A stretch of DNA of 45,146 nucleotides from Chloroflexota bacterium. Lineage in GTDB: Bacteria; Chloroflexota; Dehalococcoidia; SM23-28-2; JACOUE01. The DNA lies in NCBI GenBank assembly GCA_016178045.1, contig JACOUE010000040.1, positions 1-45,146 of the forward strand, written 5' to 3'. Shown here piece after piece: positions 24,486 to 32,109 of this stretch (positions are counted from its first letter, which is position 1; each line of letters starts with the position of its first letter). The notes under the pieces were generated by a model that worked only from the letters and a program-made list of their open reading frames with translations, did not search any database and was not told the origin of the DNA. The translations under genes and the position numbers were made by a program.

Positions 24486-25373
24486 CTACCAGCTGCGCGG
24501 GAGCGACGGGTCGCCGCCCTTGCCGCCCTCGGCGAAGGCGAAGCTGCCGTCGTCCTGGCGCACCACCCAGCGGCCCACGTCCGTGATCTGGCCCCGCTGG
24601 TCAAGCTCGGTGCGCAGGAGGGCGAGCTCATCCTCGGTGGGCGTCTCCAGCGTCTCGATCTTGGCGGCGATCAGGGGCTGGAACGACATCTCCGCCAGCA
24701 CGTCGTCCACCGTCACGAAGGGCGAGACGCCGGCAAGCCGAAGGCGCCGCTCCTGGTAGTCGAAGACGGCCCAGGGGGTGACGACGCGCCAGGGGCCGGT
24801 GCCGCGGGGCAGGCCGGCGCGCTCCCGCGCCCCCTCCGACCCGTCGAGGAACCCGGGCGAGGAGACGAAGTCCACCCGCGGCACGAACTTCCGCTTCTGC
24901 TGGTCGGTCATGAGGATGGTGCGCCAGCAAAGGGAGGCGATGGAGTCGGCGCCGCCGGGCCCGCCGAAGCGCCGGTGCTCGCCCTCGTAGTCGCCCAGGG
25001 CGGTCGAGTTGATGTTGCCGTAGGGGTCGACCTGGAGTGTGTTGAGGATACCGCAGTCCATGAGGCCCACCTGGGCCTGGAACCCGACCGAGTTCATCGT
25101 CCCCCACTGGAGGGCGCGGTAGCTGGCGCGGGCGCTGACCATGGTCATGATCGGGTCCAGCGGGAGCATAGGCTCCGGGGCGAGGACGCCGTCCTCGGTC
25201 ACGTAGATGGCGCTGGGGGCGTACAGCTTCTTGCCCAGCAGGATGGCGGCCATGGGGGAGCCGCCGCCCGCTACCCAGTAGGTCCTCCCGTCCTCGATCA
25301 TGCGGGCGACCAGGCAGATCTGGTGCTCGCGCTCGTTGAAGTTGGCGGCCTTTTCCCCTTTGGGCTTGTTCAT
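24486..25373 (-). CDS. CoA-transferase family I, beta subunit (GctB/IpdB-like)
   Basis: A 295-aa subunit of a two-part CoA-transferase or related CoA-thioester hydrolase. Seen: ICLVARMIEDGRTYWVAGGGSPMA (CoA-binding Gly loop), the VTEDG stretch with E60 in the place of the family's catalytic glutamate region, DPYGNINSTALGDYEG, FGGPGGADSIASL and VTPWAVFDYQERRLRL. The pattern is closer to glutaconate CoA-transferase B and IpdB of steroid-ring degradation than to acetate CoA-transferases; substrate not determinable. Its ATG overlaps the stop of the selenoprotein-like gene (ATGA), and the alpha subunit lies beyond that gene, so all three form one operon. Confidence 0.87.
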   Translation of the reverse strand: MNKPKGEKAANFNEREHQICLVARMIEDGRTYWVAGGGSPMAAILLGKKLYAPSAIYVTEDGVLAPEPMLPLDPIMTMVSARASYRALQWGTMNSVGFQAQVGLMDCGILNTLQVDPYGNINSTALGDYEGEHRRFGGPGGADSIASLCWRTILMTDQQKRKFVPRVDFVSSPGFLDGSEGARERAGLPRGTGPWRVVTPWAVFDYQERRLRLAGVSPFVTVDDVLAEMSFQPLIAAKIETLETPTEDELALLRTELDQRGQITDVGRWVVRQDDGSFAFAEGGKGGDPSLPRSW

Positions 25374-25897
25374 CTGTCGCTTACCTCCCCGGCCCTCAGA
25401 AGGGGCAGGAGTTGCCGGCGGAGCTCCTCGCTCTTGCCGATAACCGGGCAGCCCGTCGCGATCAGGGGCGAGGGGGCGGCCTCCCAGCGCGCCTCCTCAC
25501 CGTAGAGGTAGTATACATCCCAGGCCACGGGGCCTTGTAGCGGCCCTTCGAAGCCCACGTGCTCGGCGAACCAGCGGCCCGCTGTCCTACTCTCGTCCCA
25601 CAGGTGTACCACCCGCGGATCCGACAGGACTTTTCCGCTCCACTTCGAACGCTCGTCGCCGGGGTACATGGGGAGCCAGACGGCGTAGACCTGGAGCTTC
25701 GCGGACGCGTGCTTTTCGAGCACCTCCTCCTGCACCCAACTGGCGCCGGCCGAGCAGACGGGTCACGTCGGCGATAGCAGCAGGATGAGGCGAGGGGAGT
25801 CCGCGTCCCGGTTGAACAAGTCGCGCAGCGTCCCGATGTCGCGCAGGTCCGCGAGAGCGGGCCGTCCGGGGTTAGCCGCTCCTGAGTGTGGTCCCAT
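25370..25897 (-). CDS. Thioredoxin-like protein with in-frame UGA: candidate selenoprotein (UxxC)
   Basis: From ATG 25897 one frame runs 176 codons to the TGA at 25372-25370, with a single internal TGA at 25765-25763 (codon 45). The sequence around it is RLILLLSPT-U-PVCSAGASW: a hydrophobic beta strand ending in a U-x-x-C motif exactly where a thioredoxin-fold protein has CxxC. The downstream part (residues 49-175, with VYAVWLPMYPGDERSKW, VAWDVYYLYG and a second cysteine in IATGCPVIG) is plainly coding and continues the fold. No other frame explains it. A stem-loop follows the UGA directly (25757-25724). The gene lies between the two subunits of a CoA-transferase and overlaps the next start by four bases. 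A Cys-to-stop mutation or an error is the alternative. Confidence 0.72.
25724..25757 (-). other. Candidate bacterial SECIS stem-loop
   Basis: Five bases after the UGA, CUGCUC (25757-25752) can pair with GAGGAG (25729-25724, one mismatch); above an internal loop GCGCC (25746-25742) pairs with GGUGC (25736-25732), leaving an AGUUG apical loop. The loop carries a GU and lies 21 bases from the UGA, in the range usual for bacterial SECIS. GC-rich DNA folds easily, so this is supporting rather than decisive. Confidence 0.45.
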
Positions 25898-25919
25898 CAG
25901 CCGCTGCCTTCTCTAGACG

Positions 25920-25941
25920 CCCTCTCCCTCGAGGGAGAGGG
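25920..25941. repeat. 22-bp perfect palindrome in the CoA-transferase operon
   Basis: CCCTCTCCCTC followed by its exact reverse complement, three bases after the stop of the alpha subunit gene and 22 bases before the selenoprotein-like start. In RNA it is an 11-bp stem without a T-run. Could be a short intergenic repeat or a processing hairpin that tunes subunit expression. Confidence 0.7.
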
Positions 25942-25944
25942 TAA

Positions 25945-26925
25945 TCACGGTGCGTATCCGTCCTTGATAGTCGCGCGGGCCTTCAGGCCCTCCAGGTTCT
26001 GCTCCCCCACCAGCTTCTCCAGCATCTCCGCGTGGCTGGAGACGCTGTGCACCCACTTCTGGAGGTACTGCTCGACGAAGCCGCGCAGGGTGGCGCCCAC
26101 CACCTCGATGACGTGAGGAATGTCCGAGGCGTAGCGGCCCTGCATCTCGCCCGGGTAAGCGCCGAACGGCAGGTGGACCACGGCGTCGACGACGTAGTAG
26201 GGGATGGTGGTGCGGCCGGGGTCGCGCCTTATCTCCTCCGTGTCGATGATCTCCTCCGTAGAGACGATCACCTTGCGAGAGGCCAGGGCGGCCTCGGTGT
26301 GGGAGATGCCGGTGCCGAAGATGCGGGCGTTGCCGTAGACGTCGGCCTGGTGCACGTGGATGAGGGCGACGTCCGGGTTCAGGGCGGGGACGATGGTGAT
26401 GGGCTCGCCGGCGTAGGGGTCGGTGATGAGCTTGGCGCCGGAGTAGTTGAAGCCGTCGGTCCCGCCGAAGGAGCGGACGGGCAGGAAGGGGAGGCCCATG
26501 GCCCCGGCCATGAGACGGTTGGTCATCACCACGTTGGAGTACTCGTAGGCCTTGACGCGGCCTTCACGGACGGCCTGCTCTACCACCGGCCCGAAGAGGA
26601 AGAAGCCGACGTCCAGCTTTGAGGCGCATCCGGCCCCTACCAGCAGGGCCGCCGACACCCAGGTGAACTTGGCGCCCACCCACAGGTCCTTTTTCCCCTG
26701 GCGGATGACCTCGCGGATGAGGGCGGAGGGGCCGCGCTGGAGGTAGTTGCACTCGTAGACGATGTAGTCGCCATCCTGCACGAGCTTCTCGACGGCCTCC
26801 TTCTCCGACATCAGCTTGGGGACCAGCGCCCGGTTCTTGTGATCGCGCACCCACTCGCGGAAGCCGTCCGGGTCGACCTTGAGGTAATCGCCCCGCCCTT
26901 CGGCCAGTATCTCCAGCGTCTTCAT
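25945..26925 (-). CDS. CoA-transferase family I, alpha subunit (GctA/IpdA-like)
   Basis: A 326-aa alpha subunit. Seen: MSEKEAVEKLVQDGDYIVYE at the start of the domain, RGPSALIREVIRQGKKDLW, the Gly-rich VGAGCASKLDVGFF, PFLPVRSFGGTDGF, and IVPALNPDVALIHVHQADVYGNAR (a family hallmark). With the beta subunit it would move or hydrolyse CoA on a carboxylic acid, probably in acid or ring breakdown. ATG 26925 is chosen because CAGGAGAGAGG precedes it; the upstream in-frame extension lacks a ribosome site. First gene of the operon alpha - thioredoxin-like - beta. Confidence 0.88.
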   Translation of the reverse strand: MKTLEILAEGRGDYLKVDPDGFREWVRDHKNRALVPKLMSEKEAVEKLVQDGDYIVYECNYLQRGPSALIREVIRQGKKDLWVGAKFTWVSAALLVGAGCASKLDVGFFLFGPVVEQAVREGRVKAYEYSNVVMTNRLMAGAMGLPFLPVRSFGGTDGFNYSGAKLITDPYAGEPITIVPALNPDVALIHVHQADVYGNARIFGTGISHTEAALASRKVIVSTEEIIDTEEIRRDPGRTTIPYYVVDAVVHLPFGAYPGEMQGRYASDIPHVIEVVGATLRGFVEQYLQKWVHSVSSHAEMLEKLVGEQNLEGLKARATIKDGYAP

Positions 26926-27021
26926 CGGCCTCTCTCCTGGGCTACAAACTCCCCTTCGTGGCGCCAACGGCAATAATCCCGCCTGGGTTGGCGGCTGTCA
27001 ATGGCCGTGGACGGCGCGCGC

Positions 27022-27771
27022 CTATTCGCGGTAGGCGTCGATGATGGCCGGTCCCCAGAGGGTGGCGACGATGGCGCCGAGGGCGAGGAAGGGGCCGTAG
27101 GGGATGTAGTCGCGCATCCTTACCCTCCTCGTCAGGAGCAGGAACGTGGAGACGATGCCCGCCGCGAACACCCCGGCGAAGAACCCGACAAGGACAGCGG
27201 GGAAGCCGGCCGTCAGCCCCATCAGGGCCAGCAGCTTGACGTCGCCGCCGAAGAACGCCTCCGTGCGGAACAGCGCCAGGCCGAACAGGGCGAGGAAGAC
27301 GCCGATGGCCACGGCCACGGCGCCGCCGACGACGACACCGGCGGCCCCGCGGTCTGGCCAGCCCCAGGCGAAGACGGCGGCGAGGACGATCGCCGGGTAG
27401 ACGATGCGGTTGGGGATGAGCCTGCGCTCCAGGTCGGTCACGGCGAGGGCCAGGAACAGGGTGGAGAAGAACCCGCCCAGGAGGGCCGCCCCGAATCCCT
27501 CAAGGGCGTAGTAGGCGAGGACGAAGGCGGCGGCGCCACCCGTCGGCAGGACAAGGGCCCTGAGAGGGAGCGCCTCGCCGCAGTCGCGGCAGAGGCCGCG
27601 GCTCCAGACGTACCCCACGTACGGCATAAGGTAGACGCCGTGGATTTCGCCCCGGCAGGCGGGACAGCGGTATATCGGGCCGGTGACGAGGCTTTCCGAG
27701 TATGAGCGGTCGAGGAGGATGTCCAGCAGGTGCCCAAACAGAAGCCCGACGAGGGCTGGGATGAGAACCAT
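27022..27771 (-). CDS. Prepilin peptidase (type IV leader peptidase, A24 family)
   Basis: A 249-aa membrane aspartic protease that cleaves and may N-methylate prepilins. The two catalytic aspartates are D113 (VTDLERRLIPN) and D177 (GGDVKL), in the usual membrane frame. The N-terminal part carries two CxxC pairs (C36/C39 and C61/C64), the zinc motif of full-length PilD/TcpJ-type enzymes with a methyltransferase loop; dedicated TadV enzymes lack it. About seven hydrophobic segments. It lies divergently from the Tad pilus operon, whose Flp and TadE/G leaders are its likely substrates. Confidence 0.92.
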   Translation of the reverse strand: MVLIPALVGLLFGHLLDILLDRSYSESLVTGPIYRCPACRGEIHGVYLMPYVGYVWSRGLCRDCGEALPLRALVLPTGGAAAFVLAYYALEGFGAALLGGFFSTLFLALAVTDLERRLIPNRIVYPAIVLAAVFAWGWPDRGAAGVVVGGAVAVAIGVFLALFGLALFRTEAFFGGDVKLLALMGLTAGFPAVLVGFFAGVFAAGIVSTFLLLTRRVRMRDYIPYGPFLALGAIVATLWGPAIIDAYRE

Positions 27772-28111
27772 CAGGAGGCTCCCGCGTCTCTGGAGCCCCC
27801 GTCGGTCGGTAACATAACGGTAACAAACACGGTGGAGTCACGTCTTAAGTTTAGAACGCTTCTACAGTCGAGTCGGTGAACGTTCGGGGAAAAATGGTGA
27901 GCTGAGAGGACAGTGGAGAGCGTTTACCGGCCAGTCGCATGGAAGGGGGTGGTCCTGAGGGCCGACGCACGGAACACAACGAAAAGGAACGGGGCTGGAC
28001 ACGTAGCTCCCTCCCCGTCCCGGACGGCCGGGTCCTGACGGATCCGACGTCTTTGAATGTATAGCACACGGCCACCAAGGTGGCAAGAAACAAAAAAAGG
28101 AGGCACCAAAG
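27772..28111. promoter_or_regulatory. 340-base non-coding region between prepilin peptidase and flp
   Basis: No credible ORF. Close to the peptidase start are two direct GGTAACA copies (about 27806-27824). Toward flp, a weak promoter may be CTGACG (28035-28040) and TATAGC (28060-28065) with a 19-base spacer. Then come a GCCACC-AA-GGTGGC hairpin (28071-28084), an A-rich stretch, the ideal ribosome site AGGAGG (28098-28103), and a second hairpin GCACC-AAA-GGTGC (28103-28115) that contains the GTG start of flp. The two hairpins look alike. Such a leader could control pilin translation. No cyclic-di-GMP riboswitch signature was seen. Confidence 0.4.
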
Positions 28112-28297
28112 GTGCTTAGCAGGATCAACGAAGTTCTTCTTAGCGTTATCGCCCGCTTCCAGAGCGAGCGCGGTCAGGCCCTGGCCGAGTACGGCCTGAT
28201 CCTGGCTCTCATCGCTGTGGTCGCCATCGCCGCTCTGACGGCGCTGGGTCTGGCGGTATCCGGCAAGCTCGACGAGATCACCTCGGCCTTCGGGTAA
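28112..28297 (+). CDS. flp: Flp/Fap-type pilin
   Basis: A 61-aa major pilin of the Tad system. The leader ends in SERG, followed by QALAEYGLILALIAVVAIAAL: cleavage after G21 leaves glutamate at position +5, then the hydrophobic helix. This is the Flp class (AEYGLI with adjacent Glu-Tyr). GTG start at 28112 with AGGAGG eight bases upstream. First gene of the Tad operon; a hairpin after it (28324-28350) may raise its level relative to downstream genes. Confidence 0.93.
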   Translation: MLSRINEVLLSVIARFQSERGQALAEYGLILALIAVVAIAALTALGLAVSGKLDEITSAFG

Positions 28298-28323
28298 GCC
28301 GCTGAACAAGGAAGACCGATCCG

Positions 28324-28350
28324 GGGGGTTAACGCCGGGTGTTAACCCCC
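28324..28350 (+). terminator. Hairpin between flp and the TadE-like gene
   Basis: GGGGGTTAAC (28324-28333) pairs perfectly with GTTAACCCCC (28341-28350) around a 7-base loop. No T-run follows, so it is more likely a partial terminator or 3'-end stabiliser of the flp message, a common way to make pilin in excess of assembly proteins. Confidence 0.6.
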
Positions 28351-28397
28351 TGAATCCCTTCCCCAAGCCCGCGACGGCACATCAGGAGGGGGACAGA

Positions 28398-28829
28398 ATG
28401 CGGTTTCGCAGGTTTCTTGGCAGGCGGAAAGGGGCCGGCGAGCGCGGCCAGGGACTGGTCGAGTTCGCCCTGATCGCCCCCATCCTCCTCATCCTCATGT
28501 TCGCCATCGTGGACTTCGGCATGGGATTCAGCGCCTGGATCCAGGTCACCAACTCGGCGCGGGAGGGCGCCCGCCTGGGGGCCGTCCGCGCCAGCGAAAG
28601 TCTGATCGAGACGCGCGTGCGCGAGACGGTCGACCTCCCGGACGAGGACGCGAACCTCAGCATCTCCGTCGAGAACGCCCAGGGCGATCCCGGCGAGTCG
28701 GTCGTGGTCGCGGTGGGGTACGAGTATAACCTGATCACGCCGCTGGCCGGCATCGTCCAGTTCGTCAGCGGTAACAGCATCGGCCCCACGTTGGCGATGG
28801 AGGCGGAAGCCGACATGCGGCTGGAATAG
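28398..28829 (+). CDS. TadE-like pseudopilin
   Basis: A 143-aa minor pilin-like protein. After a basic N-terminus, ERGQGLVEFALIAPILLILMF gives the TadE leader and hydrophobic helix (cleavage near GQ/GL, Glu in the helix start). Residues 50-70 carry NSAREGARLGAV, a TadE family mark; the remainder is a small extracytoplasmic domain. The gene is preceded by GGAGGGGGA and ATG 28398. Second gene of the Tad operon. Confidence 0.88.
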   Translation: MRFRRFLGRRKGAGERGQGLVEFALIAPILLILMFAIVDFGMGFSAWIQVTNSAREGARLGAVRASESLIETRVRETVDLPDEDANLSISVENAQGDPGESVVVAVGYEYNLITPLAGIVQFVSGNSIGPTLAMEAEADMRLE

Positions 28830-28839
28830 GTAGGGGTTG

Positions 28840-29931
28840 ATGAAGAGGCGGCCGGTAGGAAATGAAGACAGCCAGCGGGGCCAGGTGCTAATCCTGGCCA
28901 TTTTGGGTATGGGTCTCCTGATGGGGTTCGTGGCCTTGGCTGTGGACGTCGGCATGTTCATGCACGAGCGGCGCGCCCTCCAGAACGCCGCCGACGCCGC
29001 CGCCCTCGCCGGCGCCTACGAGTTGCCGGACGACCCCGAATCCGCTGACGAGCAGGCCCGCGCCTGGGCGGCCGGCAACGGCATCGCCCCAGAGGAGATC
29101 GAGTCGGTCGAGGTCACGACCACCTACGCCGCCGACGACACCGTCGTCGTCAACGTTACGCGGGAGGTGGGCTTCATCTTCGCGCGGGTGCTGGGCCTCA
29201 CCTCCGGCACCGTCAAGGCCACCGCCACGGCGGTCATCGGGACTGCGGGAGGCATGGACGGGGTGTCACCCTTCTCCGTGGAGGACAGCGTCTTCCAGAA
29301 TCTCGACCCGGGCGATACCACGACGCTCAAGTACAACGCCACCAATCCGACAGATGGGAACTTCTTGCCCCTGTTGCTCGATGCGCCCGGTGCCCAGGAG
29401 TACGAGGACAACATCGAGGAAGGCAGCCAATCGTACCTGTGCGCCCAGGGACAGGAGCGCGACAACTGCTCCAGCACTACTGACACGCAGACTGGAAACA
29501 TGGTGGGGCCCACGCGCGACGGCATCCGGTGGCTTATCAATAACACCAGCGATGACTGCGATACGTTCGACGAGGTATTCTCCGTTAGCCCCGCTGACGC
29601 CGACAAGTACGTCCTCAACTTCGGCTGCGACCGCTTCCGGAACCCGGACGCCGCCAGTTATCGGGTTATCGTTGTCCCGGTCATTGATTCACTGTGTAAC
29701 GGACAGTGTGAGGTCGACGTCCTTAGATTTGCACTGTTCTTTATTGAGGGCCTCAACTGCGGCGGCGGCGGTGGCGGCGGCCAGGGTGGAGGCCAGGGCG
29801 GTGGCGGCGGCGGCCAGGGCAACACCTGCGAGGTCACCGGCCGCTACGTGGAGGCCCGTCTGGACATCGGGGCCTTCGTGGCGCCGTACGACGTATCGGG
29901 GTCACTGACCTTTGTGCGGCTGATCGAATAA
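28840..29931 (+). CDS. TadG-like pilus-associated protein with Gly-rich segment
   Basis: A 363-aa membrane-anchored protein. SQRGQVLILAILGMGLLMGFVALAVDVG is the TadG N-terminal helix; ALQNAADAAALAGAYEL is the signature of Flp-associated TadG proteins. The outer domain has several paired Cys (DDCDTF, FGCDRF, NGQCEV), consistent with disulfides outside the cell. Oddity: a 21-residue Gly/Gln stretch (29758-29820, pattern GGGGQGGG), a flexible insertion. A TTG three bases upstream is an alternative start. Ten bases after the TadE-like gene. Confidence 0.85.
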   Translation: MKRRPVGNEDSQRGQVLILAILGMGLLMGFVALAVDVGMFMHERRALQNAADAAALAGAYELPDDPESADEQARAWAAGNGIAPEEIESVEVTTTYAADDTVVVNVTREVGFIFARVLGLTSGTVKATATAVIGTAGGMDGVSPFSVEDSVFQNLDPGDTTTLKYNATNPTDGNFLPLLLDAPGAQEYEDNIEEGSQSYLCAQGQERDNCSSTTDTQTGNMVGPTRDGIRWLINNTSDDCDTFDEVFSVSPADADKYVLNFGCDRFRNPDAASYRVIVVPVIDSLCNGQCEVDVLRFALFFIEGLNCGGGGGGGQGGGQGGGGGGQGNTCEVTGRYVEARLDIGAFVAPYDVSGSLTFVRLIE

Positions 29932-29953
29932 GCACAAGAAAACGGGAGGCGAC

Positions 29954-30847
29954 ATGCTCAAGACAGAAACTCTGACCAAAGGAAACCGGGGCATGCTATT
30001 TCTGGCCCTGTTCTTCGGCGTCATGTTCGCCGTCCTCGTCACGGTTTACCTCTCGCGAGCGGGCGGGGGGACGGATGGCGGTGGGGCCGGCGTCCCTGTG
30101 GTTGTGGCCGCCCAGGACATCCCGGCGGGCACTCAGATCACCAAGAACATGCTCACCATCAAGAAGATGCCCTCGTCGCTGGTCCTGCCCGACGGCTTCG
30201 AGGACCAGGCGGACGTGGCCGGCAAGGTTGCCGTCTATCCCATCACCGCCGGCGAGCAGGTCCTGGGCGGCGACTTCGCGGCCGGGCTTCTGGAGAACGC
30301 TTCTCTGGCTGACATCGTCCCGGCTCGGCGCCGGCTGCTGCCCTGCGAGTCCCCCAACCCCAACTGCGGCCTGAGGGCCGTCTCCGTCGGGATTGCCGAC
30401 GACACCGCCAGCGGGGGCCTCATTCGTCCCGGCGACCACGTGGACGTGATCCTGGCCCTGCACGACGCTTCCGCCGTGACCGTCCTCCAGGACGTTGAGG
30501 TGCTGGCCATCGGCTCCGAGGTGACCCCGAAGGTCACCACGGGGCAGACGGACCCGGGCGTCAACCCGGACTCCGTGGACCAGCGCCAGGTGGTGCAAGA
30601 GGGCGACGAGAACCCGCAGGCCACCACGGCGACCCTCGCCGTCACGCCGGCGGAAGCGCAGGTCCTGGCGGCGGCCGAGGAGTTCGCCGAAGGGACAAGG
30701 TCGGCGGGCTTCGACTGCGAGGGCTCCATCCGCCTGACCGTCCGGAACCGTAACGCCCAGCAGTCGGAGCCGATTGAGGCGCGCATCGTACGCCTCGACG
30801 GGCGGGGGCCCTGCGGCGAGTATTTCACCGGTATCTGGGGAAGCTAA
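29954..30847 (+). CDS. cpaB: Flp pilus assembly protein CpaB/RcpC
   Basis: A 297-aa protein with one N-terminal membrane anchor (about 13-35) and a SAF domain (VVVAAQDIPAGTQITKNML, about 48-67). RAVSVGIADDTASGGLIRPGDHVDVIL follows, as in CpaB/RcpC. In diderms CpaB works with the secretin CpaC; no secretin gene is present here, in line with a single-membrane envelope. GGGAGG ribosome site before ATG 29954. Confidence 0.88.
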   Translation: MLKTETLTKGNRGMLFLALFFGVMFAVLVTVYLSRAGGGTDGGGAGVPVVVAAQDIPAGTQITKNMLTIKKMPSSLVLPDGFEDQADVAGKVAVYPITAGEQVLGGDFAAGLLENASLADIVPARRRLLPCESPNPNCGLRAVSVGIADDTASGGLIRPGDHVDVILALHDASAVTVLQDVEVLAIGSEVTPKVTTGQTDPGVNPDSVDQRQVVQEGDENPQATTATLAVTPAEAQVLAAAEEFAEGTRSAGFDCEGSIRLTVRNRNAQQSEPIEARIVRLDGRGPCGEYFTGIWGS

Positions 30848-30854
30848 GAAAGTC

Positions 30855-32105
30855 ATGGCCCGCAACCCCAAAGTCATCGTCGTAGACCAGGACCAGATAG
30901 GCCGGTCCGAAGTCCAGAAGATGCTGGCCCTCTCGGGCTTCGCCGTGCTGGGCGAGGCCGGCTACGGGATCGAGGCCCTGGCCCTGGCCAAGGAGGTGGC
31001 CCCTGACGTCTGCGTCGTGGCCCTGGAGGAGCCCGTTGTGCGGGCCCTCCAGACGGTTGAGTCGCTGGCCGACCTCCTGCCGCAGTCGCCGATCATCGTC
31101 TACTCCTCCCTGAAGGACCAGGCGACGATACGTCGCGCCATGCAGGCGGGGGCGAAGGACTACCTGAACGCTCCTCTCAAGGAAGAGGAGCTGATCAGCT
31201 CCGTCCACGCCGCCCTCGCCCAGGAAGAGCGGCGGCGCCAGCGGCTGGCCGGCGACGCCGAGGAGCCGGTGGCGGTGGGCACGGTGATCACGGTGTTCGG
31301 GGCCAAGGGCGGCATCGGCAAGACGACCATCGCCGCCAACCTGGCCACAGCCCTGGTGCAGAAGACGAACCAGTCCGTGGTGCTGGTGGACCTGGACACC
31401 CGTTTCGGCGACGTGGCGATCCTCATGGACGTCCCGGTGGAGCGCAGCATCGCCGACCTGGCCGCGGCCGAGGAGGAGATCGACAAGGAGATGGTGCAGA
31501 GCTGCCTCTACACCCACAACACCGGCGTCACCGTCCTCCCCGCGCCCATCCGGCCGACCGAGTGGCGGAGCGTCCACGCCGGCCACATCGAGCGGATCGT
31601 GAACCAGCTGGCCCAGAGCTACGACTACGTCATCCTGGACGTGCCGGGGACGTTCAACGACATCGTGGCCCGGGCCCTGGAGCTGGCGACAATCCTCCTG
31701 CTGGTAGCCACCGTGGACATGGCCAGCCTGAAGGACACCCTCCTCGCCATCGACATGCTGCGTTCGTGGAACTACCCGCAGGACAAGATAAAGCTGGTGA
31801 TCAACGCCACCAACGATGCCAACGACGCGAACCCCAACGACGTGAAGCGGATGCTGGGGCGGGACGTCTTCTGGTTCATCCCCTACGACCGGAACATCAG
31901 CGCCGCTACCCAGGTGGGTATGCCTATCGTGGTGGCCAAGCCGCAGTCGAAGGCGGCGGCCGCCATGACCGACATGGCGCAGGCGTTGGCGGGCATCCGG
32001 AGGCAGCAGCCGCCGTCGCAGCAGAAGCCGCCGAGCGGTAGAGGTCTCATCTCGCGAATCATCAACCAGCGGTCGGAAGAGAAGACGGAAGTAAAGGTGG
32101 AGTAG
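30855..32105 (+). CDS. tadZ: TadZ/CpaE-like localisation ATPase with degenerate receiver domain
   Basis: A 416-aa protein: residues 5-125 form a receiver-like domain, 140-380 a MinD/ParA ATPase. The deviant Walker A is KGGIGKT (151-157), then VVLVDLDTRFGDVA and YDYVILDVPG. The receiver has VVDQDQIG acid residues, but the phospho-acceptor position reads VCVVALEE (A56 instead of Asp), so it is a pseudo-receiver, as in many TadZ. TadZ places the pilus machine at the cell pole. The start is ATG 30855, seven bases after the cpaB stop. Confidence 0.9.
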   Translation: MARNPKVIVVDQDQIGRSEVQKMLALSGFAVLGEAGYGIEALALAKEVAPDVCVVALEEPVVRALQTVESLADLLPQSPIIVYSSLKDQATIRRAMQAGAKDYLNAPLKEEELISSVHAALAQEERRRQRLAGDAEEPVAVGTVITVFGAKGGIGKTTIAANLATALVQKTNQSVVLVDLDTRFGDVAILMDVPVERSIADLAAAEEEIDKEMVQSCLYTHNTGVTVLPAPIRPTEWRSVHAGHIERIVNQLAQSYDYVILDVPGTFNDIVARALELATILLLVATVDMASLKDTLLAIDMLRSWNYPQDKIKLVINATNDANDANPNDVKRMLGRDVFWFIPYDRNISAATQVGMPIVVAKPQSKAAAAMTDMAQALAGIRRQQPPSQQKPPSGRGLISRIINQRSEEKTEVKVE

Positions 32106-32109
32106 CGTC

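Noticed and set aside
25370-25735. Separate 121-aa protein starting at GTG 25735
   Set aside because: This start would drop the redox motif and the first beta strand; the coding pattern continues in frame upstream to ATG 25897, interrupted only by UGA.
27772-28111. Cyclic-di-GMP riboswitch before the Tad operon, suspected because of GGDEF and HD-GYP genes nearby
   Set aside because: The conserved GEMM core (CAC-GCACAGGGCAAACC-type and tetraloop receptor) is not present.
29758-29820. Gly-rich stretch in the TadG-like gene as an assembly artefact or repeat element
   Set aside because: The frame is kept, the codons vary, and coding with paired cysteines resumes after it; treated as a flexible linker.
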